Assembly (NCBI GenBank): GCA_000632805.1
Contig: CP007444.1
Span: 3,522,772 to 3,586,771, forward strand
Length of the DNA stretch: 64,000 nt
Source: Dyella jiangningensis
Lineage (GTDB): Bacteria > Pseudomonadota > Gammaproteobacteria > Xanthomonadales > Rhodanobacteraceae
Direction: 5' to 3'
The position numbers were made by a program, and so were the translations under genes. A model generated the notes under the pieces. It was not told where the DNA came from. It made no database searches and saw only the letters and a list, made by a program, of their open reading frames with translations. Shown piece by piece: positions 43,985 to 53,910 of this stretch; the first letter of the stretch is position 1, and the number at the start of each line of letters is the position of its first letter.

Positions 43985-44476
43985 GTGATAAAGGAACTCC
44001 CCAAGCGCACCCTATCGTGCTGTGTGCTGGTAGCCGCGCTAAGCCTTGTTGCATGCGGCACGCCGCCGGCCAAGGATTTCGGAGGCTCGTGGAAGCCTGT
44101 GAATCACTTCCAGGACGCCCCGTCGGAAATCCCGCTCAACCCGGCCTACACCTACTACGCGTCTCCAATGGACGAAACACTGCGCACCATGCTTCGTCGA
44201 TGGACCAAGGACACCGGCCTGCAGTTCTCCTATCAGTTGCAGTCGGACTACACGCTATACAAAGCGGTCACTCAGATCCACACGACGGACGTCTATTCGG
44301 CAACGTCCGAGCTCTCGTCCATCTACGCCGCGCAACGAGTATCGGTCACCACTGATGGCCGCGAGATCCGCGTCAGCTCCGCTCCGATGTCGGGCGTCGC
44401 CGCAGAAGCGCCGGCCGCCAAGTTATCGCAAGGCACTGCCACTCCGCAGAACACCGCACCTGCACAGGCGAAATGA
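43985..44476 (+). CDS. virB7: VirB7-like lipoprotein with C-terminal N0-like domain
   Basis: This 163-residue outer-membrane lipoprotein starts with GTG and has a lipobox LVAC (cysteine at residue 24). KDFGGSWKPVNHFQDA matches the VirB9-binding peptide of Xanthomonas VirB7. A globular domain follows (SPMDETLRTMLRRWTKDTG to ISTTxVYSATSELSS-like), like the N0/secretin-STN domain known in Xanthomonas VirB7, which short Agrobacterium-type VirB7 proteins lack. It would form the outer ring of the T4SS core complex with VirB9 and VirB10. It is the first gene of the virB operon. Confidence 0.85.
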   Translation: MIKELPKRTLSCCVLVAALSLVACGTPPAKDFGGSWKPVNHFQDAPSEIPLNPAYTYYASPMDETLRTMLRRWTKDTGLQFSYQLQSDYTLYKAVTQIHTTDVYSATSELSSIYAAQRVSVTTDGREIRVSSAPMSGVAAEAPAAKLSQGTATPQNTAPAQAK

Positions 44477-44521
44477 AGTGGAACAGGGAACCGTGGAGAT
44501 GACCGTGCAGGGCTTTCGCTA

Positions 44522-45457
44522 ATGCTCAAGAAGAAAACACCCACCAAGATCGAGGAGGCCGTCGCCAAATCGGTCAATTTCGAGATCACCGTGGCGGACT
44601 TGGCCAGGCGCAGCGAGCGGCGCGCATGGCGGGTTGCTTTTTCGGCGATCGGCATGTCGCTGATCCTGGCGGGCGGTTATTTCTACATGCTGCCATTGAA
44701 GGAGAAGGTGCCGTTCGTGGTGATGGCCGACGCCTACACCGGCACGAGCACGGTCGCGCGCTTGAACGACGACTTCCTCAACAAGCGCATCACCACCAGC
44801 GAAGCCATCAATCGCAGCAATATCGCCCACTTCGTGCTTGCCCGCGAGTCGTATGACTCGGCGATGATCAACCTGCGCGACTGGACCACGGTGCTCACTA
44901 TGTCATCGACCGGCGTGGCGTCGGCCTATACGAACCTGTATGCCCCGCACAACGACGCCAGCCCGTATAAGGTCTACGGCCGCACTCGCGCCATCCGCGT
45001 GAAGATCCTCAGCATCGTGCTTCTCGGCAGCGGTCCCAACTCGCCCCCCAAGGGCGCCACCGTGCGCTTCCAGCGCAGTGTGTACGACAAGCAGACCGGC
45101 GCCACTACGCCCATGGACAGCAAGATCGCGACGCTTTCTTTCACCTACAAGTCCAACCTCCGGATGGATGAGCAATACCGCATTGAAAATCCGCTCGGAT
45201 TCCAAGTCACGGAGTATCGCGTGGACAGCGACTACGCGACCACGCCCCCGGAAGAAGTTCCCACGGCCCGCGATGACGAGAGCGCGAATCAACAGGGCAA
45301 CAGCATGCCGGCCTCTGGCTCCGGCGCGGGCGAGACTCTCCAGCGCGGCGCAATCCCGCCGCCGCCCGCCATGCCTGAGAACCACCAGGGACAGGCCATG
45401 CCACGTCAGGCACCCGCTGCTAAACCTTGGATCAACTCCAACGGAGCGCGCGGGTGA
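44522..45457 (+). CDS. virB8: Type IV secretion protein VirB8
   Basis: This 311-residue bitopic inner-membrane protein has one helix (about residues 38-57, VAFSAIGMSLILAGGYFYML) and a periplasmic NTF2-like VirB8 domain. The RESYDSAMINLRDWTTVLTMS and YRIENPLGFQVTEYR regions are family-typical. A proline-rich, apparently disordered C-terminal tail of about 70 residues is characteristic of the Xanthomonas type. The stop overlaps the virB9 start (TGATG). Confidence 0.93.
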   Translation: MLKKKTPTKIEEAVAKSVNFEITVADLARRSERRAWRVAFSAIGMSLILAGGYFYMLPLKEKVPFVVMADAYTGTSTVARLNDDFLNKRITTSEAINRSNIAHFVLARESYDSAMINLRDWTTVLTMSSTGVASAYTNLYAPHNDASPYKVYGRTRAIRVKILSIVLLGSGPNSPPKGATVRFQRSVYDKQTGATTPMDSKIATLSFTYKSNLRMDEQYRIENPLGFQVTEYRVDSDYATTPPEEVPTARDDESANQQGNSMPASGSGAGETLQRGAIPPPPAMPENHQGQAMPRQAPAAKPWINSNGARG

Positions 45458-46227
45458 TGAACAACCTAGTCAGTCCACTCACCCTGGCAACCGTACTTTG
45501 CCTTGTCACGATCGCGGCACCCCGCGCCGCCTATGCAGAGGCCGTGCAGCAATACGACTACCAAGCCGGCCGTGTTTATCAAGCGCGTACCGGCCTGGGC
45601 ATCACCACGCAGATCGAACTCAGCCCCAACGAGAAGATCCTCGACTACAGCACCGGCTTCAGCAGCGGCTGGGAGCTCAGTCGTCGTGAAAACGTGTTCT
45701 ACATCAAGCCGAAGAATGTCGATGTAGATACCAATCTGATGATACGCACGGCCGTCCATTCGTACATCTTCGAACTCAAGGTGGTCGCCACCGACTGGCG
45801 CACGCTGGAGCAGGCACGCAGCAGGGGCGTGCAGTACAAGATCACGTTCAACTACCCGGGCGACACCTCCTTCGCAAAAGAAGCCAGTAAGGCTGCGCAG
45901 GCACCGGAGCTGAACACGTCCCTGGTCAAGGGTCGTGATTACAACTTCAACTACGACTACGCGACGCGATCGAAGAAGGCGCCATGGCTGGTACCCGTCA
46001 ACGTGTATGACGATGGCCAGTTCACCTACATCAAGATGAGCGACATGAAGCAGTTCCCCACTGGGAACTTCCCGTCCGTCTACATGCGCGAAACGGCCCA
46101 TGGCGAGGACTCCGTGGTCAACACGACCGTGGAGGGCAACACCATCGTCATCCACGGCACGCACCCCTTCTTGGTCATTCGCCACGGTGACAACGTCGTT
46201 GGTCTGCGAAGGAACACCGCCAAATGA
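45457..46227 (+). CDS. virB9: Type IV secretion core protein VirB9
   Basis: This 256-residue periplasmic protein has a signal peptide ending at AAYA. The N-terminal domain shows VYQARTGLGITTQIELSPNE and the C-terminal VirB7-binding domain shows PVNVYDDGQFTYIKM and NTTVEGNTIVIHG. It forms the outer-membrane core complex with VirB7 and VirB10. ATG at 45457 is favoured over an upstream ATG at 45427 because it restores a signal peptide and the TGATG overlap. It overlaps virB10 by 4 bases. Confidence 0.94.
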   Translation: MNNLVSPLTLATVLCLVTIAAPRAAYAEAVQQYDYQAGRVYQARTGLGITTQIELSPNEKILDYSTGFSSGWELSRRENVFYIKPKNVDVDTNLMIRTAVHSYIFELKVVATDWRTLEQARSRGVQYKITFNYPGDTSFAKEASKAAQAPELNTSLVKGRDYNFNYDYATRSKKAPWLVPVNVYDDGQFTYIKMSDMKQFPTGNFPSVYMRETAHGEDSVVNTTVEGNTIVIHGTHPFLVIRHGDNVVGLRRNTAK

Positions 46228-47486
46228 GCCAACACGAAGAAGATCAGCAGGGCGGCGGCCAGGACATACCGTCACATGGCCGGGGCGACAACGCCAATCC
46301 GTATGTGATCCAACACCATCAGCAGGTGACGCCGAACCTCGATGCGAGTGCTCCTCAGCTGAAGTCCAACGACCTGCGCCGAATGAACCGTAATGCGATC
46401 GGCATGCTGGCCTCGCTGGCCGGTATGCTCGTGATCGGTGGCGGCTGGATACTCTTCTCCGGTAACTCGCAGAAGGAAACAAAGCCGCAAGCTCAGAGAG
46501 AAGAGACCGTTCGCGTACCGGAGGCGCCCAAGGCCCCACCCTTGCCGCCTGCCCCGCCGTCGGGGCAGCAGGTGGTGCAGCAAGCCATCCCCCTCGGCCC
46601 GCCATTCCCTCAAAACAACCGCAACGCTGCCCCGACGCAGGCCAGCCCTCGCGAACCCACGCTGCTCGAGCGTCGCATTGCCGCGGCGGAGCGTGGCTCG
46701 GCAGGCGTAAACGTTGAAGATAATGTGGGACAGGCCACGCCCGTTGCCGGCGACGGCATGGGATTGCCTCCGGGCATGATGATTCCCGGCACGGAGAATC
46801 CCGACGATGGCACCAACCAGTTCCGGATGCCCGCCAACTCGGCATACGCGAACATCAAGGCGCTGCCTAATGTCTCGAACGCCCAGCCGCTGACGCATCC
46901 AGACAGCCTCATGCTGCGCGGTACCTATATCCGTTGCGTGCTGGAAACCCACATTCTCACCGACATCCCAGGTTTCACGTCCTGCATCGTTACCGAGCCG
47001 GTGTACTCGTTCAATGGCAAGCATCTGCTGCTCCCCAAGGGATCGAAGGTACTCGGTAGCTACAGCCAAGAACCCAGCGGTCCGCGCGTGGCGGTGATCT
47101 GGGACCGCATCGTCACACCGACCGGCATCGACGTAAGCATGGCAAGCCCTGGCGTGGACAACCTCGGTGGCGCTGGCCACCCGGGCTACTACAACGCCCA
47201 CTGGGGTAGCCGCATCAGCGCAGCACTGCTGATCAGCATGCTCAGCGACGCCTTCAAATATGAGGCCGCCAATCATGGCCCAAGTACCAACACGATCGGG
47301 GCCAACGGCACCGTGGTACAGGAGCCATTCCAGAGCAATACGGCGCAGACAGTTCAGGACTTGGCCAACCAAGCCGTGCGTCGTGCGGCCAATCGCCCGG
47401 CTACCGTCACCATCAACCAGGGCACTGTCGTGACCATCTACGTCGCCAAGGACGTGGACTTCACCGCCGTGCTAGCGCGCTACTGA
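46224..47486 (+). CDS. virB10: Type IV secretion core protein VirB10
   Basis: This 420-residue protein spans the envelope. A cytoplasmic N-terminus precedes a membrane helix (IGMLASLAGMLVIGGGWILF), a proline-rich periplasmic linker (PEAPKAPPLPPAPPSGQQ), and a C-terminal TrbI/VirB10 beta-barrel domain. The domain shows GTYIRCVLETHILTDIPGF and LLLPKGSKVLGSYS. VTINQGTVVTIYVAKDVDF at the end is family-typical. It overlaps virB9 by 4 bases and is followed by virB11 after 18 bases. Confidence 0.95.
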   Translation: MSQHEEDQQGGGQDIPSHGRGDNANPYVIQHHQQVTPNLDASAPQLKSNDLRRMNRNAIGMLASLAGMLVIGGGWILFSGNSQKETKPQAQREETVRVPEAPKAPPLPPAPPSGQQVVQQAIPLGPPFPQNNRNAAPTQASPREPTLLERRIAAAERGSAGVNVEDNVGQATPVAGDGMGLPPGMMIPGTENPDDGTNQFRMPANSAYANIKALPNVSNAQPLTHPDSLMLRGTYIRCVLETHILTDIPGFTSCIVTEPVYSFNGKHLLLPKGSKVLGSYSQEPSGPRVAVIWDRIVTPTGIDVSMASPGVDNLGGAGHPGYYNAHWGSRISAALLISMLSDAFKYEAANHGPSTNTIGANGTVVQEPFQSNTAQTVQDLANQAVRRAANRPATVTINQGTVVTIYVAKDVDFTAVLARY

Positions 47487-47504
47487 CTCTTCCCGGCAAC
47501 GACC

Positions 47505-48545
47505 ATGGCCGAAGAACCCCTCGTCGACATTCCGAACGAATTCCTGGACTACCAGTACTCCGTGCTGGGCATCCGGGAGTTCATGGCCTCGTCCGAGGTC
47601 ACTGAGATCTGCGTCAATCGCCCGGGTGAGCTTTACCTCGAAACCGGCGGCCGTTGGCAGAGGGTGGAGATGCCTTCGCTCACCTTCGAGCGAGCACGCC
47701 AGTTCTGTACCGCCGTGGTCAATGAGAGCAACACCGGACAGCGCATTACCGACATTGATCCGGTAGTATCGCTGACCTTTCCCACCGGACAGCGCGCGCA
47801 GTTCGTCATTCCCCCTGCGGTGGAGGCAGGCAGCATCTCCATCACGATTCGTCTCCCTTCCAAGCAGACCAAGACGCTGGCGCAATACCAGGAGGACGGC
47901 TTCTTCAGCGGAATCCTGGAGGATGCACGCGGCATCAGCGAACAGGATCGCGAGCTGCAGCAGCTGCGTTCGCAGCGCCGCTATGCGGATTTCCTCCGCC
48001 AGGCCGTGCTCAACAAAAAGAACATCGTCGTGTCCGGTGCCACCGGCAGCGGCAAGACGACCTTCATGAAGTCGCTGGTGCACCATATTCCGGCCAACGA
48101 ACGCCTTGTCACCATCGAGGACGCCCGCGAGCTGTTCATCGACCAGCCCAACGTGGTTCACCTGCTGTATTCCAAGGGTGGCCAAGGCGCGAGCAACGTC
48201 ACCGCCAAGAGTTGCATGGAAGCCTGCCTTCGCATGAAGCCCGACCGCATCATTCTCGCGGAGCTGCGCGGCGATGAATCGTTCTACTTCATACGCAACT
48301 GCGCATCGGGCCACCCTGGCTCCATCACCAGTTGCCACGCCGGCAGCACCGAACAGACCTGGGACCAGCTGGCCCTGATGGTGAAGGCTTCCCACGAGGG
48401 CTCCGGCCTCGAGTTTTCCACCATCAAGCGCCTGCTGATGATGACCATCGACATCGTGGTGCACATCAAGGCGCACGCCGGGCACCGCTACATCACCGGC
48501 ATCGACTTCGACCCGGGCCGACAGGCCGATGGCAACCAAGGATAA
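47505..48545 (+). CDS. virB11: Type IV secretion ATPase VirB11
   Basis: This 346-residue hexameric traffic ATPase sits at the cytoplasmic face. Walker A is GATGSGKTT at residues 178-186, and LVTIEDARELFI, MKPDRIILAELRGDESF (Walker B region) and GHPGSITSCHAGS are the VirB11/PulE signatures. It has lost no key motif. Confidence 0.96.
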   Translation: MAEEPLVDIPNEFLDYQYSVLGIREFMASSEVTEICVNRPGELYLETGGRWQRVEMPSLTFERARQFCTAVVNESNTGQRITDIDPVVSLTFPTGQRAQFVIPPAVEAGSISITIRLPSKQTKTLAQYQEDGFFSGILEDARGISEQDRELQQLRSQRRYADFLRQAVLNKKNIVVSGATGSGKTTFMKSLVHHIPANERLVTIEDARELFIDQPNVVHLLYSKGGQGASNVTAKSCMEACLRMKPDRIILAELRGDESFYFIRNCASGHPGSITSCHAGSTEQTWDQLALMVKASHEGSGLEFSTIKRLLMMTIDIVVHIKAHAGHRYITGIDFDPGRQADGNQG

Positions 48546-48556
48546 GGGAGACGCGG

Positions 48557-49516
48557 ATGATGCCCATCGCCAACATCGCCAGTTGCCATGACCTTGCCGT
48601 TCCGGCAGAGGTCATGCAGCACGTGGTCAATGTGGAATCCGGCAACAACCCCTTCGCCATCGGCGTGGTCGGCGCGCATCTCCAGCGGCAACCGCAGAAC
48701 CTGGGTGAAGCCGTCGCCACCGCGCGCATGCTGGAAAGCCAGGGCTACAACTATTCGCTGGGCATCGCACAGGTCAATCGCTCCAACTTCGCAAAGCTCG
48801 GCCTGGACTCGTACGAAAAGGCCTTCGCGCTGTGCCCCAATCTCGTGGCGGGCACCCAGATCCTTGCCCAGTGCTACACACAGGCGAGCGGCGACTGGGG
48901 CAAGGCGTTCAGCTGCTACTACTCCGGCAATTTCGCCAAGGGTTACGAAGACGGCTACGTGCAGAGGGTCTTCAGCTCGATGGGGCAGCCCTTGCTGTCC
49001 GCCTTCGCACCGGCCAGAGCCATTCCCATGCGGCTCGCAGGGGCGAGTCGCACGCGGCCCATGACTGCCGCGGAATACTTGGTCCGCCTGCGCAGCTCGG
49101 CCATCGACCATGCCGGCGCGGCAGCCGTGAGCGATATCGCCCAGGGCATGATGCCGGACACTCAAGCCGGATCTTCCCGGCAGGAATCGATGAATACGCC
49201 ACCTTCGGTCCTAGACATGCCGACGACTGCCATTGAGGGCACCCGTTTGCCGGCGAATGCCATGGGTACGCAGCGGGCATCCGCAGAACCGCAGCGTTCC
49301 GCCCCGAAGATCCCGGGAGCGGCAGTGGTTGGCACGCTTCTGCCCGTCGCCGGCCCGGTCGCCACTTCGCCGTCGATTTATGAGGTATTTGAGCCGCAAG
49401 TACGCGGGCCTAACGGTCCGCTGGCGCCTGCGAAGCAGGAAACGGCTGAATTCAAGCCCGGCTCTGATCACGCGGACGTTCGATTGGGAGGGCAAGACGA
49501 CGCCTTCGTGTTCTGA
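48557..49516 (+). CDS. virB1: Lytic transglycosylase VirB1
   Basis: This 319-residue protein has an SLT-type transglycosylase domain in residues about 1-150. The catalytic glutamate is in VNVESGNNPFAIGVVG, and YSLGIAQVNRSNFAKLGL and CYYSGNFAKGYEDGY are typical. It opens the murein for T4SS assembly. The C-terminal half is low-complexity and probably disordered. No signal peptide is visible, which is common for this family. ATG at 48557 follows AAGGGAG by 7 bases. Confidence 0.88.
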   Translation: MMPIANIASCHDLAVPAEVMQHVVNVESGNNPFAIGVVGAHLQRQPQNLGEAVATARMLESQGYNYSLGIAQVNRSNFAKLGLDSYEKAFALCPNLVAGTQILAQCYTQASGDWGKAFSCYYSGNFAKGYEDGYVQRVFSSMGQPLLSAFAPARAIPMRLAGASRTRPMTAAEYLVRLRSSAIDHAGAAAVSDIAQGMMPDTQAGSSRQESMNTPPSVLDMPTTAIEGTRLPANAMGTQRASAEPQRSAPKIPGAAVVGTLLPVAGPVATSPSIYEVFEPQVRGPNGPLAPAKQETAEFKPGSDHADVRLGGQDDAFVF

Positions 49517-49719
49517 AACCCGATTTTTGCCGGTGAAGACCGGCGACGTCACGGCTCGCGTGGCGCCGCAGCTCTTACCGGAAACCATGCGCAATTGGCT
49601 CCGCTACGGCGGAGTCACTGCAGCACCCCGGCAGGGCCAAGGCTACGGACGTACCGCGAGGCGAGGCGAGGTGCGCACTTCCAACCACTCTCTTGATCGA
49701 TCGACTAAGGAAAGACCCC

Positions 49720-50139
49720 ATGGCAATCAAACCCATCATCAACAACGCCCAGCGCAAGTGCATGCTCGACCGCGCCGTAGTCCTGTCTATTGCTGCCGCC
49801 ATCATGCTTCCCAGCATGGCGTTTGCCGATGCCACCGCCGAGTCCAACCTTTGCAACGTCCTGACCACAGTCAACAACCTGCTGAACTACGGCTCGGTGG
49901 TCATCGTGACCATCGCAATCATCTTCTCCGGCTACCAGATCGCCTTCGCGCACAAGCGCATCGGCGACGTGGCGCCCGCGCTGATCGGCGGCGTGCTGAT
50001 CGGCGCGGCTGCCCAGATCGCCAAGATGGTGATCGGTGGTTCGGGCTCTTCTACCCAGTGCGCTGCCCAGTCGCTCAACACCACAATGCTGATCGACCAT
50101 ATGCACTCTGCGATCAACTTCATCCAGCACTATGCGTAA
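49720..50139 (+). CDS. virB2: T4SS pilin subunit VirB2
   Basis: This 139-residue protein has a signal peptide ending at AFA and two hydrophobic helices (LLNYGSVVIVTIAIIFSGYQIAFA and VAPALIGGVLIGAAAQIAKMV), the standard pilin layout. ATG at 49720 has TAAGGA upstream. The stop lies inside the first codons of virB3 (8-base overlap). The 203-base gap after virB1 holds no gene. Confidence 0.85.
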   Translation: MAIKPIINNAQRKCMLDRAVVLSIAAAIMLPSMAFADATAESNLCNVLTTVNNLLNYGSVVIVTIAIIFSGYQIAFAHKRIGDVAPALIGGVLIGAAAQIAKMVIGGSGSSTQCAAQSLNTTMLIDHMHSAINFIQHYA

Positions 50140-50440
50140 AGATGTGCTGTTTCGCGGTTGCACGCGCCCGCCCATGTTCATGGGCGTGCCTTACGTGCCC
50201 TTCTTCATGGGGGCCGGTGGATGTCTGTTGATGGCGATGTACTTCAACCTGCTGTTCCTGTTGCTCACGCCGGTGGTGATCTTCGTGATGCGCCAGATAG
50301 CCAAGCGGGACGAGATGATCTTTCACCTGCTCGGCCTGCGTTTCCAGTTTCGCACCCGCGTGAGGAACCTGCCGCTGCACGACGGCATGTGGGCCTTCAC
50401 TCCCAATAACTACCGCGCCCCCCGCGACCGAAAGAAGTAA
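50132..50440 (+). CDS. virB3: Type IV secretion protein VirB3
   Basis: This 102-residue inner-membrane protein has two hydrophobic segments (PFFMGAGGCLLMAMYFNLLF and LLLTPVVIFVMRQIA). RGCTRPPMFMGVPYVPF at the N-terminus is the VirB3 signature. It works with VirB4 in pilus assembly. It overlaps virB2 by 8 bases. Confidence 0.92.
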   Translation: MRKDVLFRGCTRPPMFMGVPYVPFFMGAGGCLLMAMYFNLLFLLLTPVVIFVMRQIAKRDEMIFHLLGLRFQFRTRVRNLPLHDGMWAFTPNNYRAPRDRKK

Positions 50441-50544
50441 CGGCTAGAGGCACGCGCGACGGATGCTTTCGCCGCGCGTGTCCCGGGCCGGAGTTCAAGC
50501 GCCACCGATCCCAAGCCTTATCCAACCGACACTGGCAGTTGCCC

Positions 50545-53010
50545 ATGTTCACGCCCGACGCCCCCATCAGTACCTTCATCCCGCTGTCCACTCATGTATC
50601 GCCGACGGTGATCAAGACCGTCGAGGGTGACTACATGATGACTTGGCGGCTGGAAGGCCTGCCCTTCGTCGGACGCGATGAGTGGGAACTGGAGCACCGC
50701 CACAATACGTTCAACCGCATGCTTCAGACCTTGCGCGCGCCCGATTTCGTCAACGTGGCGTTCTGGGTGCACGACGTACGTCGACGTCGCCACCTGCGCG
50801 ACGGCAGCAAGTTCGACCAGGCCTTCAACCAGCAAATGTCCGACCGGTATTACGACGCACTGTCCGGCCAGAAGCTGATGCAGAACGAGTTGTATCTCAC
50901 GCTGATCTACCGGCCAACAGCCAGCGCCAAGCGTTTCAAGAACAAATCGTCGGACGTCGGCCAACTCGTGTCCGAGCAGACCCATGCCGTCGCCACAGTC
51001 AACGAACTGGCCGGCAATGTGGAGGCTGTACTGAAGGACTACGCGCCCTATCGCCTTGGCATGTACGAGGCAGCCAACGGCCTCGTGTTTTCTGAAACAC
51101 TGGAACTGTTCGGCTACCTGCTCAACCGCATGGACGAGCCCGTACCTGTGCTGTCCGCGCCTGTATCGGCGTACCTGACGATCAGTCGGCTGCGCTTTTC
51201 TGCCAAGAGCGGCGACTTTGCAATTACTACGCCTGGTGGCGTGAACCATTTCGGCGCCATCTTGAACGTCAAGGAATACCCTGACGGGACCTACCCCGGC
51301 GTACTGAACGGCCTGAAGTACCTGGATTTCGAATACGTCATCACGCACTCCTTCAGCCCGATGGGTCGCCATGATGCGCTCAAGGCGCTGGACCGCACCA
51401 AAGGCATGATGATTTCGTCCGGCGATAAGGCAGTCAGCCAGATCATCGAGCTCGACCATGCCATGGACCAACTTGCCTCCGGCAACTTTGTACTGGGCGA
51501 ATATCACTTCTCCATCGCCGTCTACGCCGCGAGCCAGGAGGCGCTTTCGCAGCAATTGGCCGTGACGCGCGCGGAGCTGTCCAACGCTGGTTTTGTCTCC
51601 GTGAAGGAAGACTTGGCCGTCACTGCGGCGTTCTACGCGCAATTCCCGGCCAACTGGAAGTACCGAACGCGCCTGGCCAACGTTAGCTCGCTGAACTTCC
51701 TGGGCCTTTCACCGCTGCACAATTTCGCTACCGGCAAGAAGGCCAACAACCCCTGGGGCAACTGCGTCACCACCTTGCAGACCACCAACGGCCAGCCGTA
51801 CTACTTCAATTTCCACGCCACCCACCCAAACGAGAACTCGCTGGGCGAGAAGGCCATTGCCAACACCATGGTGATCGGCAAGTCGGGTACTGGCAAAACG
51901 GCGCTGATCAACTTCCTGCTTAGCCAGGTCCAAAAGCTGAAGCCCACGCCAACCATCTTCTTCTTCGACAAGGACCGTGGCGCAGAGATCTTCGTGCGCG
52001 CCTGCGGCGGTAACTACCTGGCACTCGAGAACGGCAAACCCACAGGTTTCAATCCGTTCCATTGCGAACACACCGAATCCAACACCCAGTTCCTGGTCGA
52101 CCTGGTCAAGGTCTTGGTGGGCAAGTCCATCTACAGTCCGCGTGACGAGGAAGACATTCACCGCGCGGTGGAGAACATACTGGACACGCCGGTGCGCTTG
52201 CGCACCATGGCCAACTTCCAGAAAAGCCTTCCGAACTTGGGCGACGACGGCTTGTTCATCCGCATGCGCAAGTGGACTGCAGGACATTCGCTTGGCTGGG
52301 TATTCGACAATCCGGTGGATACCATCGATCTGCAGAAGGCGCCGATCATCGGTTTCGACTACACCGACGTGATCGACAACCCGGAAGTCCGCGTTCCGGT
52401 TATCAACTATCTGCTGCACCGCCTGGAAGAACTCATCGATGGCCGTCCGCTCATCTACGTGATGGACGAATTCTGGAAGATCCTCGACGGCCAAGGCGGA
52501 CTGAAGGAATTTGCCAAGAACAAACAGAAGACCATCCGCAAGCAGAATGGTCTTGGCATCTTCGCCACGCAAAGCCCGGAAGACGCACTGGCCAGCGACA
52601 TTGCCGCCTCGCTCATCGAGCAGACGGCGACCATGGTGTTGCTGCCCAACCCCAATGCCAGCCGCGAAGACTATGTGGAAGGTCTCAAGCTCACCGAGGC
52701 CGAATACAACGTGGTGGTCAGCTTGGACGAACGTTCACGCTGCTTCCTGGTCAAGCAGGGGCACGCTTCGGCCGTATGCCAATTGAACCTGCGCGGGATG
52801 GACGATTCGCTTGCCGTGATCTCCGCGTCCACCGACAACATTGACGTCATGCATCGCGTGCTGGATGAAAACGCCCACGCCAACGGCGTCACCGTGGACC
52901 AGCTACGCCCGGAACAATGGTTGCAGCACTTCTATGACGAACGCAAAGGCAGTGGCAAAGGCAAATCGGGCCCCATTGCGTCTGCAGCGCGTCAGCGTGC
53001 TGGCTCGTGA
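50545..53010 (+). CDS. virB4: Type IV secretion ATPase VirB4
   Basis: This 821-residue AAA+ ATPase powers pilus assembly and export. Walker A is GKSGTGKT at about residues 445-452 and Walker B is LIYVMDEFW at about 636-644. GLGIFATQSPEDAL and the family N-terminal CagE/TrbE domain are present. ATG at 50545 is used; a TTG two codons upstream is possible. It follows virB3 after about 100 bases and overlaps the first codons of the virB5 frame region only at the edge. Confidence 0.95.
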   Translation: MFTPDAPISTFIPLSTHVSPTVIKTVEGDYMMTWRLEGLPFVGRDEWELEHRHNTFNRMLQTLRAPDFVNVAFWVHDVRRRRHLRDGSKFDQAFNQQMSDRYYDALSGQKLMQNELYLTLIYRPTASAKRFKNKSSDVGQLVSEQTHAVATVNELAGNVEAVLKDYAPYRLGMYEAANGLVFSETLELFGYLLNRMDEPVPVLSAPVSAYLTISRLRFSAKSGDFAITTPGGVNHFGAILNVKEYPDGTYPGVLNGLKYLDFEYVITHSFSPMGRHDALKALDRTKGMMISSGDKAVSQIIELDHAMDQLASGNFVLGEYHFSIAVYAASQEALSQQLAVTRAELSNAGFVSVKEDLAVTAAFYAQFPANWKYRTRLANVSSLNFLGLSPLHNFATGKKANNPWGNCVTTLQTTNGQPYYFNFHATHPNENSLGEKAIANTMVIGKSGTGKTALINFLLSQVQKLKPTPTIFFFDKDRGAEIFVRACGGNYLALENGKPTGFNPFHCEHTESNTQFLVDLVKVLVGKSIYSPRDEEDIHRAVENILDTPVRLRTMANFQKSLPNLGDDGLFIRMRKWTAGHSLGWVFDNPVDTIDLQKAPIIGFDYTDVIDNPEVRVPVINYLLHRLEELIDGRPLIYVMDEFWKILDGQGGLKEFAKNKQKTIRKQNGLGIFATQSPEDALASDIAASLIEQTATMVLLPNPNASREDYVEGLKLTEAEYNVVVSLDERSRCFLVKQGHASAVCQLNLRGMDDSLAVISASTDNIDVMHRVLDENAHANGVTVDQLRPEQWLQHFYDERKGSGKGKSGPIASAARQRAGS

Positions 53011-53042
53011 AATCCGACTCCCATTTGACAAAGGTAACCACC

Positions 53043-53828
53043 ATGATCGCCAAGCTCATTCGCCGCGTCAGCCAGCCTTATCGTACCGCGCTGGCCTCGC
53101 TCGCACTCGTGATGGCAGTCGCCGTACCCAACAACAGTTCGGCGGCCATGACCGTATTCGACCCCATCAATTTGGCCCAGAACATGAGGCAGGCCATTGA
53201 ATCGGTGAAGTCTAACCTGACCCTCACAAGCCAGCTTACCCAGTTGATGACCACAGTCGAGACGTTGCAGAAAACCTACAGCACCATAGAGAGCACGATC
53301 GGCAGCTTGGGTCTCAACCTGCTTCAAATCGATAACCAGCTCAAGGAAATCAGCACTGCCGACATGCAGGCACAAATCCAGCAGGAATGTGGTGGCCTTG
53401 ACCCCGTCGGCGCCATCATGAGTTTTGCAGGGTTCGATATGAACACCGACGTGCGAACCCAGCAGCGCAAGGTGTGCCAGCAAATCATCGAAACCCAGAC
53501 CCATAAATACAACACGGCGGTCAATATGCTCGCACACATGAACGGGTATTCAAACACGCTCAGGAAGATCTCCGACTCCTTCGCGACTATTGCCAGCTTC
53601 GCGTCCGGCGACCGCCAGGCTTTGACGTACCACACCAACGAAACGCTGTCCGCCATGACCATGGAAATGAACAACGCCGAGCAGATGATGAAGGCCGACG
53701 ACGCAACCATTGCCGCACTGCAGACCCGGCAATCGCAACTGGCCAAGGTTGCATTGAGAGGCAGCAGCTCCATGATTGGCAACGCAATGCAAGGGGTCAT
53801 CTTCGCCGCTGCGTTCTCCGCCAATTGA
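53043..53828 (+). CDS. virB5: VirB5-like pilus-tip protein
   Basis: This 261-residue exported protein has a signal peptide (LASLALVMAVAVPNNSSA). It is mostly alpha-helical with long amphipathic stretches (MRQAIESVKSNLTLTSQLTQ and AVNMLAHMNGYSNTLRKIS), as in VirB5/TraC minor pilins. Sequence identity across this family is low, so the assignment rests on size, secretion signal, helix content and position between virB4 and virB6. ATG at 53043 has AAGG 8 bases upstream. A GTG at 53007 is a poor alternative. Confidence 0.75.
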   Translation: MIAKLIRRVSQPYRTALASLALVMAVAVPNNSSAAMTVFDPINLAQNMRQAIESVKSNLTLTSQLTQLMTTVETLQKTYSTIESTIGSLGLNLLQIDNQLKEISTADMQAQIQQECGGLDPVGAIMSFAGFDMNTDVRTQQRKVCQQIIETQTHKYNTAVNMLAHMNGYSNTLRKISDSFATIASFASGDRQALTYHTNETLSAMTMEMNNAEQMMKADDATIAALQTRQSQLAKVALRGSSSMIGNAMQGVIFAAAFSAN

Positions 53829-53910
53829 CTGAACCGCAGCCGCAGCATTCCGACCCCCTCGAACACCTGTTGCTGTCAAGGGAAACGACGCGTCTAACGC
53901 CAAGGACCGG

